From NCBI GenBank assembly GCA_029938135.1, contig JAPYOO010000020.1, positions 1-35,274 on the forward strand: 35,274 bases of DNA. The letters are read 5' to 3'. The DNA is from Bermanella sp. (lineage in GTDB: Bacteria > Pseudomonadota > Gammaproteobacteria > Pseudomonadales > Oceanobacteraceae). The notes beneath the pieces were generated by a model. That model was given only the letters and a program-made list of their open reading frames with translations. It did no database searches and had not been told where the DNA came from. Positions 1 through 6,634 of the stretch are shown here, piece by piece. The position numbers and the translations under genes are program-made. Numbering within the stretch: the first letter of the stretch is position 1; each line of letters opens with the position of its first letter.

Positions 1-268
1 GGCCCATCACATGCCAGTCGATAAGCTCATGATCTTTAAAAAATTTATATTCACCAGTTATTAAGCGACCTTTACTGAACTGAATAACAGCGCAGCGTTT
101 GCCGTGGCCTGCCGATCTGGCCATCGTGCCAAAAGCTGAACTGCTTTTTCCTTTTCCTGTGCCTTTTAACAAGATAAGTACACCACGTTCTTCAGTGGAT
201 TTAGCAATTTTTGCATCCATGATGGCTTTTCTAGAGGCCATGCGTTTTTGGTGTTTTTGATCACTCAT
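1..268 (-). CDS. cobO: Cob(I)alamin adenosyltransferase, CobO/BtuR type (N-terminal part, cut by window edge)
   Basis: Transfers the adenosyl group of ATP to the cobalt of cob(I)alamin or a cobyrinate intermediate, in the cytoplasm, to give the coenzyme form of B12. Only the first 89 codons are inside the window; the gene runs off its left edge. The visible protein starts MSDQKHQKRM, has a basic helix, and carries the P-loop GTGKGKSSS at about residues 34-42, followed by AFGTMARSAGHG and VIQFSKG, the family pattern. It lies 22 bases downstream of the chelatase gene on the same strand, so both are probably one transcript under the cobalamin riboswitch at 2291-2442. The family is clear from the P-loop context. 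Choosing cobO over btuR as the name is convention, since both names are used for this enzyme. Confidence 0.9.
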   Translation of the reverse strand, partial: MSDQKHQKRMASRKAIMDAKIAKSTEERGVLILLKGTGKGKSSSAFGTMARSAGHGKRCAVIQFSKGRLITGEYKFFKDHELIDWHVMG

Positions 269-290
269 TTGTGTTTTACACTCATTGAAG

Positions 291-2015
291 TTAGGCGGTA
301 TCTGGCATAACAATATATTGGGCACCCAACTGCTGGGCCATGATTTGGGCGCGCCCGCGTTTAACGTCGGACTTTTCCATATCTATCAGCACAGCGTTTT
401 TACCTAGGCTGATATTCGCCACCGATTGATTGCTGCGGCCATCGGTTAATATGTAACTGCGAACAAAGAGGTTAGGAATTTGGCGTTTTAATTTTTTTAA
501 ATACTGCTCGGCTTGTATCAAAGCATTTCGAAAAGGCGTACCGCCGGCTGCGGTTATGGTGTCCAGAAACTCGGTAATCCGTTTGGGGGCACGTACCTTT
601 GGTAGTAGCTCTTGAACCTGATCGTTACCAAAACCCAAAATGCACACTTGCTCTCGTTTAAGGTATGCCTGCTGGGATATATTCAACACCAACCCTTTAG
701 CTTGGGCAAAGCTGTTGTGCGCCAAAGTGGATGCGCTAGTATCTAGCATGACAAAATGCAGCACTGCCTGACCCGTTTGTGCTTTTTTATACGACAAAGA
801 CTTGGGCGGCCAACTACCGGCATTGCGAACTAGAGTATGAAACCAGTTGGCCGATGTTGATTTGTTTTGAGAAGCGTGACGTCCGCCAATTGTTTTTCCA
901 TTTTGTTTACCCACCCCGCTTAATAACGATTTATTAGGCTCAGTATGTATCGATATATGGGTTAAATTAGAAATTCTACTGGCCTTTGTGGTTTGTGTTT
1001 GGGGTGCCATACTCCCCCAGCTGCCTTCTTTTTCATTGCTACTATCTAGGCTTGGCGACGACGGCCGTGTAAAGGGGCTTTCATGGTGCGGCTTAGAATC
1101 TGTTGCACTATTAGATGAATTAGTTGGCGAGTTACCTGAAGAGTTTCCTGGCGGGCTGGACCCGGAATCTGCTTTTCTGCGATGGGCCAATACCAGATCA
1201 CACACCGAGTCTAGATCGTCTTCTGTTATATTTTTATTTTCATTCCAGGCGGCATGAGCCAAGGCCGCACGATACCACACTAGATCGGCTCGCAAACCAT
1301 CCACGTTAGCATCGCTGCAACGCTGGGCAATTTGACGGCGAATGTCTATTGAACAGTTAATATTATTTAAGGACTCACGGGCTGAATGAATACGAGTAAT
1401 AAGTTGTTGCTGTTGTGATTGATATTCATGGCAAAAATCGTCAGAATTAATATCAAATGCCTCTCGGCGAGCAACGATTTCCATACGATCTTCAATAGTG
1501 AACTGATTATCCAGCTCCACCATCAAACCAAAACGATCCTTCAGCTGCTCACGCAATTCCCCTTCATCCGGATTCATGGTGCCTAGTAATAAAAATTCAG
1601 CTACATGTTTATGGCTAATGCCATCCCGTTCGATGTGGTTTATGCCACTGGCTGCTACATCCAATAATAGATCTACTAAGGAGTCAGCTAACAAGTTTAC
1701 TTCATCCACATACAACACCCCACCATGAGCCTTTGCCAATAAGCCCGATTTAACTTTTACCTGTTGTTCATTTAAAACTGATTGTAAATCCAGGGTGCCC
1801 ACCAGCATTTCTTCACTGGCCCCTAACGGTAGGGTAACAAAATCATGTGTTTGTTCAGGGAGTAACTGCGCCAGACCTCGGGCCAGAGTAGATTTAGCAC
1901 AGCCCCTAGGGCCACTGATCAACACCCCGCCTATGGCAGGGTTTATAGCGGCCAGAATCAAGGCTTTTTTAAAATTTTCAAGCCCTGCCACGGCTGAAAA
2001 AGGAAATTGCTGCAT
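291..2015 (-). CDS. ChlI-ChlD fusion: AAA+ ATPase with C-terminal von Willebrand A domain, probable cobaltochelatase partner
   Basis: A 574-residue protein that joins the ATPase (I) and integrin-like (D) subunits of a magnesium-chelatase-type machine. Walker A is GPRGCAKST (about 35-43) and Walker B is VLYVDE (about 100-105). A Ser/Asn/Pro-rich linker covers about 281-335, and a vWA domain follows with MIDAS residues DTSAS (425-429) and TDGRS (524-528). In B12-making bacteria such proteins are thought to work with CobN to insert cobalt; the cobO neighbour and the upstream cobalamin riboswitch support that over a chlorophyll role. I chose the start at 2015 because GGAGG sits seven bases before that ATG, whereas the in-frame ATG at 2045 has no such site. 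CobN itself is not in the window. Confidence 0.85.
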   Translation of the reverse strand: MQQFPFSAVAGLENFKKALILAAINPAIGGVLISGPRGCAKSTLARGLAQLLPEQTHDFVTLPLGASEEMLVGTLDLQSVLNEQQVKVKSGLLAKAHGGVLYVDEVNLLADSLVDLLLDVAASGINHIERDGISHKHVAEFLLLGTMNPDEGELREQLKDRFGLMVELDNQFTIEDRMEIVARREAFDINSDDFCHEYQSQQQQLITRIHSARESLNNINCSIDIRRQIAQRCSDANVDGLRADLVWYRAALAHAAWNENKNITEDDLDSVCDLVLAHRRKADSGSSPPGNSSGNSPTNSSNSATDSKPHHESPFTRPSSPSLDSSNEKEGSWGSMAPQTQTTKASRISNLTHISIHTEPNKSLLSGVGKQNGKTIGGRHASQNKSTSANWFHTLVRNAGSWPPKSLSYKKAQTGQAVLHFVMLDTSASTLAHNSFAQAKGLVLNISQQAYLKREQVCILGFGNDQVQELLPKVRAPKRITEFLDTITAAGGTPFRNALIQAEQYLKKLKRQIPNLFVRSYILTDGRSNQSVANISLGKNAVLIDMEKSDVKRGRAQIMAQQLGAQYIVMPDTA

Positions 2016-2290
2016 ATTAATTCCTCCATAGCCAAGTAAACCCATAGGCTCAGGGGTTAAATAAATATCAGCGAATAAGGATGCAATAAGGGAAGTAACA
2101 GATTTAATTTGGATCGTCTCAATAGCCGCGCGTTAAACACGGAAATACCAGACGCTAAATTACCTAGGGAGGTTTGCGCCTTGCTATTGATCACCAAGAT
2201 CGAACACCATTTGGCGTTCATCTGTTGAACACACGGACCTGTGCGTCCGTATGACTTCTATATTCCTGCCGAATATCACTGAAGCTGGTA
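2016..2290 (-). other. Long leader between cobalamin riboswitch and chelatase gene
   Basis: About 275 bases of untranslated leader on the minus strand. It contains a perfect 6-bp hairpin (ACGGAC / GTCCGT, loop of 6) at 2233-2250 with no U-run after it. The segment GCAGG at 2265-2269 could pair with CCTGC at 2295-2299, the end of the B12 box, and so could form part of the switch. A 54-codon open frame (2057-2221) is present but has no ribosome binding site and no recognisable sequence. No other gene is seen. Confidence 0.4.
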
Positions 2291-2442
2291 TCAAGCAGGT
2301 ATCCTGGCTTACGTCTTAACTTGTTACCCTTCCCAGAGGTTCAGCTCCAGTGAATAACAGTTGTTGGCGAAGACGTTTACAGTTGCGGAGGCAGCGACGG
2401 ATTAACCGTACTTCCCTTTTAATTCATATGATGAACACTTGA
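2291..2442 (-). promoter_or_regulatory. Cobalamin (adenosylcobalamin) riboswitch, full-length type
   Basis: Read on the minus strand, the conserved parts occur in order: AAAAGGGAAG, the core GCTGCCTCCGCAACTG, then CACTGG with its GGGAAGG arm, then the B12 box AAGCCAGGATACCTGC at 2295-2310. TCAAG (2438-2442) and CTTGA (2291-2295) can close the P1 stem. It controls the chelatase-cobO transcript. Binding of the coenzyme normally lowers expression of such genes. Confidence 0.93.
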
Positions 2443-2449
2443 CGGCGCA

Positions 2450-2478
2450 AGATTATTTCAATGGAGCGAAAGTGTCAA
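2450..2478 (-). promoter_or_regulatory. Probable sigma-70 promoter of the riboswitch/chelatase/cobO transcript
   Basis: On the minus strand a perfect -35 TTGACA (2478-2473) is followed after 17 bases by TAATCT (2455-2450), a weak -10. The predicted start near 2443 falls at the first base of the riboswitch P1 stem, which supports the assignment. Confidence 0.6.
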
Positions 2479-2567
2479 TTCAATTATATTTAACCGTTAA
2501 CCTAGCCTAAAGCATTACGCCTGCCATTTTAAGAAAGCAAGCATGCAAAACTATAAAAAGCATACGC

Positions 2568-2573
2568 TATAAT
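2568..2573 (+). promoter_or_regulatory. Probable -10 element for the porin-cbtBA transcript
   Basis: A consensus TATAAT lies about 85 bases before the plus-strand riboswitch, with no good -35 hexamer at the usual distance. A second candidate is TTGCGT-N17-TAGCAT, ending near 2634. Which of the two is used cannot be settled from sequence. Confidence 0.4.
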
Positions 2574-2658
2574 TACTGCGACACAGAATAATTTATTTTG
2601 TTAGTTGCGTCGTCTATGGCTTATCTGTAGCATTCGCGCCACTTAATTCATTTTAGAA

Positions 2659-2772
2659 TAATGGTCTCAAACTCATGGAAGGTGAGTTTGGGTTAAATGG
2701 GAAGTAAGTTAAAGTCTTACGCTGCCCCCGCAACGGTGATGGATATCCTCCTTAGCCCGATACCAGCCATTA
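2659..2772 (+). promoter_or_regulatory. Cobalamin riboswitch, compact variant
   Basis: The plus strand shows GGGAAG, a P3 hairpin GTAAG/CTTAC (2704-2720), the core GCTGCCCCCGCAACGGTGA and the B12-box variant TTAGCCCGATACCAGCC ending at 2768. TAATGG (2659-2664) and CCATTA (2767-2772) can form P1. An extra 8-bp hairpin, CAAACTCA/TGAGTTTG, lies at 2668-2690. Between the core and the B12 box there are only about 18 bases with a tiny GGATATCC palindrome, so the CACTG...GGGAAGG arm seen in the minus-strand riboswitch is missing. It precedes the LbtU-like porin and cbtBA. Confidence 0.88.
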
Positions 2773-2984
2773 ATAACTCTAAATCCCAGTAATTAGTTGC
2801 GGAGGGCGACGTTACAATGCACACACTCATCTCAATATATCTCCAGGGTAGTCACTTTGACTGTCTTCCCAAACTCTTAAAATTTTACCAACGGCACAGT
2901 TACTGAATTTTTCAGACCCTGATTAAGTCTGTTGTGAGCAATTGCTTAAACTTATACACAAGTTTGTAAATTTAGAGAGATACC
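2773..2984 (+). other. Leader of the porin gene; candidate expression platform
   Basis: This 212-base leader has no gene. GTTGCGGAGG at 2796-2805 is complementary, with one mismatch, to the riboswitch core CCCCCGCAAC and could act as an anti-aptamer strand. An imperfect hairpin lies at 2846-2870 (inner stem AGTCA/TGACT). A 6-bp hairpin AAACTT/AAGTTT lies just before the ribosome binding site AGAGAG. No hairpin is followed by a clear U-run, so the switch may act on translation rather than termination. Confidence 0.4.
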
Positions 2985-4076
2985 ATGTACACACGACTGT
3001 GCACCATAGCGTGCTTTTCCATTTTATCGATTCCAAGTATCACTCTAGCGGAAGAGTTGACTCTGTATGACCGTATTAGTGAGCTTGAAAAAATACTACA
3101 CAAACCCACACACAATTTCACTAACACACTAAACATAAAGGGCGTAGTTGAACTGGAGGCGTTTTCAGAAAACAAATCAGGTAACAATGACAGCGATACT
3201 CGCCTTGCCACTGTAGAAGTGAACATCGAAGCTCAAATAAACCCGTGGACTCAGGCGCACATATTGTTATTACACGAAGACGGTGAGGACCAGGATCTAG
3301 TAATTGACGAAGGTTTTATTGCATTTTCATTTAACAAAAACGCAATTCAAGTGACGGCCGGTAAACAGGTTCTTCCATTTGCTCGTTTTGAATCACACAT
3401 GATCTCTGATCCGCTAACCCTTGAAATGGCCGAGACCAATGACAGTGCCGTTGTTACACGTTTTGATGGAGATGAATTACACGCAACTATTTATTTTTTT
3501 AAAGGGGATATTCAGAAGGTAAGCGGCAATAAGAACGCCACACAAGTGGGTGCCCATTTAGGATATGTCATCAACTTCAATGAGCTTCATATTGATTTTG
3601 GAGTGGATTATCTAAACGATTTATCAGAGTCTGAAGGATTCTTGGGATATTTTGAAAATGCAGACGGTGATCCTATCATTCAACAAAACGTACCCGGTGT
3701 TGCGGTAAATACCTTGATCACCATGAAAGATTGGCACGCTATTTTTGAGTACGTAAGCGCTACCCGACAATACGATTCAAGGGATCTAGTTTTTGCCGTA
3801 GATGGCGCCCAACCAAGCAGTTTCAATGCAGAGCTTTCCCATAATTTTGTACTGTCCGGTAAAGATGTCAATTTAGCTTTTGCTATTCAAGGTTCAAATC
3901 AAGCGCTTAATTTTAAGCTACCCAAGCAACGTGAAATGGTAAGTGCCTCTTATGCACTACAACCACAAACATCCTTGGCCGTAGAATACATGCATGCAAG
4001 CCGCTATCACCCAAAACATGGTGCCAGTGACGCATCATCTAATGTGGTGAGTTTGCAATTGGCCGCCCAGTTTTAG
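2985..4076 (+). CDS. LbtU-family outer-membrane porin under cobalamin riboswitch control
   Basis: A 363-residue predicted outer-membrane beta-barrel. Residues 1-22 form a signal peptide ending SITLA, followed by a short helical segment with heptad-like spacing (about 25-40), then a barrel with alternating polar and hydrophobic strands that ends in Phe, as outer-membrane proteins usually do. Conserved pieces such as LATVEVNIEAQIN, VDEGFI-like VIDEGFI and ISDPLTLEMAET match the LbtU siderophore-porin family, named after the Legionella legiobactin receptor. It is not TonB-dependent: there is no plug domain or TonB box. The B12 riboswitch upstream and cbtBA downstream suggest that it lets cobalt, a cobalt chelate or a corrinoid across the outer membrane; that role is inference. 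The start has AGAGAG upstream. Confidence 0.8.
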   Translation: MYTRLCTIACFSILSIPSITLAEELTLYDRISELEKILHKPTHNFTNTLNIKGVVELEAFSENKSGNNDSDTRLATVEVNIEAQINPWTQAHILLLHEDGEDQDLVIDEGFIAFSFNKNAIQVTAGKQVLPFARFESHMISDPLTLEMAETNDSAVVTRFDGDELHATIYFFKGDIQKVSGNKNATQVGAHLGYVINFNELHIDFGVDYLNDLSESEGFLGYFENADGDPIIQQNVPGVAVNTLITMKDWHAIFEYVSATRQYDSRDLVFAVDGAQPSSFNAELSHNFVLSGKDVNLAFAIQGSNQALNFKLPKQREMVSASYALQPQTSLAVEYMHASRYHPKHGASDASSNVVSLQLAAQF

Positions 4077-4093
4077 AAATTTTAAATCATAAA

Positions 4094-4108
4094 GAGACCA
4101 TGGGTCTC
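4094..4108. repeat. Perfect inverted repeat between porin gene and cbtB
   Basis: GAGACC-ATG-GGTCTC, a 6-bp stem with a 3-base loop, ends a few bases before the cbtB Shine-Dalgarno GGAG. No U-run follows. It may stabilise or process the mRNA between the porin and the transporter genes. Confidence 0.5.
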
Positions 4109-4121
4109 ACGGAGAAATATT

Positions 4122-4301
4122 ATGTTAAGTCAAACTGCTAACACTACCCATGTTTCAGCTTCAAGCGTGCAAAAAAGTCAGATTTTATCTGCGGCCGTAT
4201 TGGGTTTCATTATCATGATAGGCGTAGGCTTGGCACCCATGGAAGTGGCACATAATGCCGCTCACGACACCCGCCATTCTTTTGCATTTCCTTGCCATTA
4301 A
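4122..4301 (+). CDS. cbtB: CbtB, small histidine-containing subunit of the predicted cobalt transporter
   Basis: A 59-residue protein. It has a polar N-terminus, one membrane helix (about 20-39, ILSAAVLGFIIMIGVGLAPM) and a histidine-bearing tail that ends in FAFPCH. This size and layout is that of CbtB, the partner of CbtA in a predicted B12-regulated cobalt permease. The tail histidines (44, 48, 52, 59) and Cys58 are likely metal ligands. It sits between the porin gene and cbtA, 14 bases before the latter, with GGAG seven bases upstream of the ATG. Transport by CbtAB is mainly predicted from its genome context, so substrate assignment remains moderate. Confidence 0.88.
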   Translation: MLSQTANTTHVSASSVQKSQILSAAVLGFIIMIGVGLAPMEVAHNAAHDTRHSFAFPCH

Positions 4302-4315
4302 ATTAGGTCTATATC

Positions 4316-5044
4316 ATGATTTTTAGAAACCTAGTATTTGCAGCCCTCGCGGTGGGCATTATTTCAGGACTGGTATTGGCCCTTGCTCAGCAAGCCGCGG
4401 TGGCGCCCACTATATTAGCAGCAGAAGCCTTTGAAATTAATGAAGCCGAGCCCGCCTTACAGGCACACGGGCATGAACATGCAGCACACAGTCACGACCC
4501 AGAAGCGTGGGCGCCGGAAGATGGGGCTGAGCGACTTTTTTACACCACTGTGGCCAATATTCTTGCGGCCATTGGATTTGCCTTATTAATATTAAGTGCC
4601 ATGGCTTACTCAGGCAAAGGCAACCTAAAAAACGGCGCTCTGTGGGGGCTAGCCGGATATCTTACTTTTTTTGTTGCACCCGCTATTGGTTTGCACCCTG
4701 AGATCCCAGGAATGGAAGCCGCCAATTTGCAAGGCCGCCAGGGGTGGTGGTTAATCACAGTAACCCTTACAGCCACCGGCTTAGCATTAATTGCCTTTGG
4801 CCAAGCCAGCCTGAAACTGGGCGGCGTTGTGTTATTGCTTATTCCTCATGTGCTGGGTGCACCTTTACCTGAAACCCATGGTTTCGCTCACCCGGATGCG
4901 ATAGCCGTAGCAACACTGGAAAGGCTGGCTGAAAACTTTGTACAAGCCACCGCCATCGCTAATGGTGTGTTCTGGTTAGTATTGGGTGTAAGCTCAGGTT
5001 ACTTGATTAATAAGTTTGGCATTATTAAAGCCGAAGAAGCTTAA
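4316..5044 (+). CDS. cbtA: CbtA, membrane subunit of the predicted cobalt transporter
   Basis: A 242-residue inner-membrane protein with about five or six hydrophobic helices (near 5-25, 78-98, 107-125, 145-162, 168-182, 213-232). After the first helix is a histidine cluster HGHEHAAHSH (51-60), a likely metal-gathering loop. Family hallmarks include WAPEDGAERLFYT, LWGLAGYLTFFVAPAIGLHPE and PHVLGAPLPE. It is probably made from the same mRNA as the porin and cbtB and so is under the riboswitch. A strong hairpin follows it at 5052-5081. Cobalt as substrate is inferred from the family's regular link with B12 riboswitches and synthesis genes; here cobO and a chelatase lie next door. Confidence 0.9.
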   Translation: MIFRNLVFAALAVGIISGLVLALAQQAAVAPTILAAEAFEINEAEPALQAHGHEHAAHSHDPEAWAPEDGAERLFYTTVANILAAIGFALLILSAMAYSGKGNLKNGALWGLAGYLTFFVAPAIGLHPEIPGMEAANLQGRQGWWLITVTLTATGLALIAFGQASLKLGGVVLLLIPHVLGAPLPETHGFAHPDAIAVATLERLAENFVQATAIANGVFWLVLGVSSGYLINKFGIIKAEEA

Positions 5045-5051
5045 CGCCTCA

Positions 5052-5081
5052 CTCCTTGGGCTTGTAAATAAGTCCAAGGAG
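5052..5081 (+). terminator. Intrinsic terminator of the porin-cbtBA operon
   Basis: CTCCTTGGGCTT pairs with AAGTCCAAGGAG (12 bp with one G-U pair, loop GTAAAT), and the T-rich stretch GTTGGTTATTCT follows. It starts seven bases after the cbtA stop. Its right arm looks like a Shine-Dalgarno for a TTG at 5083, but is better read as terminator stem. Confidence 0.75.
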
Positions 5082-5112
5082 GTTGGTTATTCTACAGAGA
5101 TACACCTACCCT

Positions 5113-5430
5113 ATGAACTTCACTGACGGCATAATGCAAACATTTAAGGGATTTCTAAAAGGCGACACTCAACTCTTAGCAGATATTCAGAATCACCCCT
5201 TTACCCTATCTGCCACAAGCTGGCATTTCACCCTACCTACACTGCATGCTTTTATGGGCGCTCAAGCACCGTTATTTTCAGAGTTGAATTACAAGCAATT
5301 TAGACAACAACTATTTCACAGTCCCATTAATGAAAATCTGAAAATAGTGAACGGGAAAATCATCATCATAGACAATCAACACCATGTTGATGTGACGACC
5401 TACGCATTGAGCAGAATTGAAAAGGTTTAG
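5113..5430 (+). CDS. Hypothetical protein of 105 residues
   Basis: I do not recognise this protein. It starts MNFTDGIMQTFKG, is soluble in appearance, and has no signal peptide or membrane helix. A hydrophobic middle (TLPTLHAFMGAQAPLF) precedes NYKQFRQQLFHSPINENL, then a beta-like stretch GKIIIIDNQHHVDVTTYALS. The frame is open further up to a TTG at 5083, but that codon lies directly against the cbtA terminator, so I prefer the ATG at 5113, although its ribosome site is weak. It lies between the cbt terminator and a terminator shared with hisC, so it is probably transcribed alone or by read-through. Coding status is likely, not certain. Confidence 0.6.
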   Translation: MNFTDGIMQTFKGFLKGDTQLLADIQNHPFTLSATSWHFTLPTLHAFMGAQAPLFSELNYKQFRQQLFHSPINENLKIVNGKIIIIDNQHHVDVTTYALSRIEKV

Positions 5431-5454
5431 AAATTAGCGGCAGACACAAAAATA

Positions 5455-5482
5455 CCCCATCATTAATCACTTAATGAGGAGG
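5455..5482. terminator. Bidirectional intrinsic terminator between the hypothetical gene and hisC
   Basis: CCCC-a-TCATTAA pairs with TTAATGAGG-a-GG around a TCAC loop. On the minus strand it is followed by TATTTTTG, and on the plus strand by CATATTTTAAAT. It lies between two convergent genes and serves hisC best. Confidence 0.7.
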
Positions 5483-5507
5483 CATATTTTAAATACAACG
5501 AATGAAT

Positions 5508-6596
5508 TTAGTGTAGTGTCTCAGAAGTGGCTATTTCTTTTAAGGCGCTCACTAATAGACTGTTTTGCTCTGAAGTGCCTACGGTAATACGCAGGCAGTC
5601 TTTTAACAAATCATGACCGCCATCCAAACATTTAATCAAAATATTTTTTGATTTTAATCCTTCAAACCAGTTTCTAGCCATACCTTGTGGCGCTCTCACT
5701 AATACAAAATTGGCTTCACTTGGAAATACCTGCAAACCTTTAATGGCCACTAAATCATTCATTAAGACTAAACGATCCACTCTAAGTTGTTCAGTTTGCA
5801 CTAAAAGCATGTCGTAATGCTCTAAAGCGAACAAGGTACTTGCTTGCGTTAAAATATTTATATTGTAGGGCAAGCGTATTTTTTCTAATTCGTCTAACCA
5901 CTCACGCCGGCCAACTATCATTCCTAATCGCAATCCGGCCAAACCTACTTTTGACAATGTGCGCATGATCAAAACATGCTCGTATTCATTTAATAACTCT
6001 AGGTGATCGGCGTCGGTGAAAGCGGTATAGGCTTCATCAATTACCACTAAACCTTCAGAGGCTTCGATGATACTTTTAATGCTGGTGGCCGACCAAAGGT
6101 TACCTGTTGGGTTATTGGGCTGCGCCAAGAATATCAATTCAGGCTGATGCTCATTGATAGCGGTTAACATGGCCACTTCATCTAACTCAAAATCAGCTGT
6201 TAGTGGCACACCTATGTAATTCAAACCGCAAAAAGTGGCGATCATTTTGTACATCACAAAACCCGGCTCAGGCGCTAAGATAGTGGCCCCCGGTTTAGCC
6301 AATGCCATGGCTAACAGCTGAATAATTTCATCACTGCCGTTACCTAATAAAATATCATAGTCATCACTGATGCCCATGACCTTGCGCATTTCATCTTTTA
6401 CATGCTGTGCCTGTGGATCGGGATAACGATTAATAGGCAATGTTTTAAGCATTTCGGCCCAGGTTTCTTTGGCGATGGCAGGCCAAGTATAAGGGTTTTC
6501 CATGGCATCCAGTTTTAACATGCCTTCCGAGTTAGGCACCGGATAAGCACTTAGGTCTTGAATTTCTTGACGGATTAACTTTTTAACTCGGCTCAT
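5508..6596 (-). CDS. hisC: Histidinol-phosphate aminotransferase
   Basis: A PLP enzyme that makes L-histidinol phosphate from imidazole-acetol phosphate and glutamate, in cytosolic histidine synthesis. It has 362 residues, normal for the family. Fold-type I motifs occur in order: LDAMENPY near the start, LGNGSDEII, QPNNPTGNLW, DEAYTAF, the PLP-lysine motif RTLSKVGLAGLRLG (Lys near 216), and the C-terminal LRITVGTSEQN. AAGG seven bases before the ATG is a good ribosome site. It follows hisD, but an intrinsic terminator lies in the 103-base gap, so its expression is probably partly separated from hisGD. Confidence 0.96.
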   Translation of the reverse strand: MSRVKKLIRQEIQDLSAYPVPNSEGMLKLDAMENPYTWPAIAKETWAEMLKTLPINRYPDPQAQHVKDEMRKVMGISDDYDILLGNGSDEIIQLLAMALAKPGATILAPEPGFVMYKMIATFCGLNYIGVPLTADFELDEVAMLTAINEHQPELIFLAQPNNPTGNLWSATSIKSIIEASEGLVVIDEAYTAFTDADHLELLNEYEHVLIMRTLSKVGLAGLRLGMIVGRREWLDELEKIRLPYNINILTQASTLFALEHYDMLLVQTEQLRVDRLVLMNDLVAIKGLQVFPSEANFVLVRAPQGMARNWFEGLKSKNILIKCLDGGHDLLKDCLRITVGTSEQNSLLVSALKEIATSETLH

Positions 6597-6634
6597 GTTT
6601 AACCTTTTAATTCAAAATATGTGTGCCTATACAT

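Noticed and set aside
2016-2045. Ten-residue N-terminal extension of the chelatase from an ATG at 2045
   Set aside because: The internal ATG at 2015 has GGAGG at ideal spacing and gives the family's usual N-terminus; the upstream ATG has none.
2057-2221. Open frame of 54 codons on the minus strand in the leader of the chelatase gene
   Set aside because: It starts at ATG but has no Shine-Dalgarno, no recognisable sequence and lies in a long riboswitch leader; a chance frame of this length is likely.
2780-2880. Possible third, degenerate cobalamin riboswitch on the minus strand (GGGAAGAC, GCCCTCCGCAAC)
   Set aside because: The spacing is too long and no B12 box follows; the GC-rich piece is better explained as a strand complementary to the plus-strand aptamer core.
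2972-3226. 84-codon open frame antisense to the porin gene
   Set aside because: It overlaps the porin's signal peptide and conserved barrel codons on the other strand and has no family features.
5083-5112. TTG start for the hypothetical protein
   Set aside because: The AAGGAGG in front of it touches the TTG with no spacing and is the right arm of the cbtA terminator stem.
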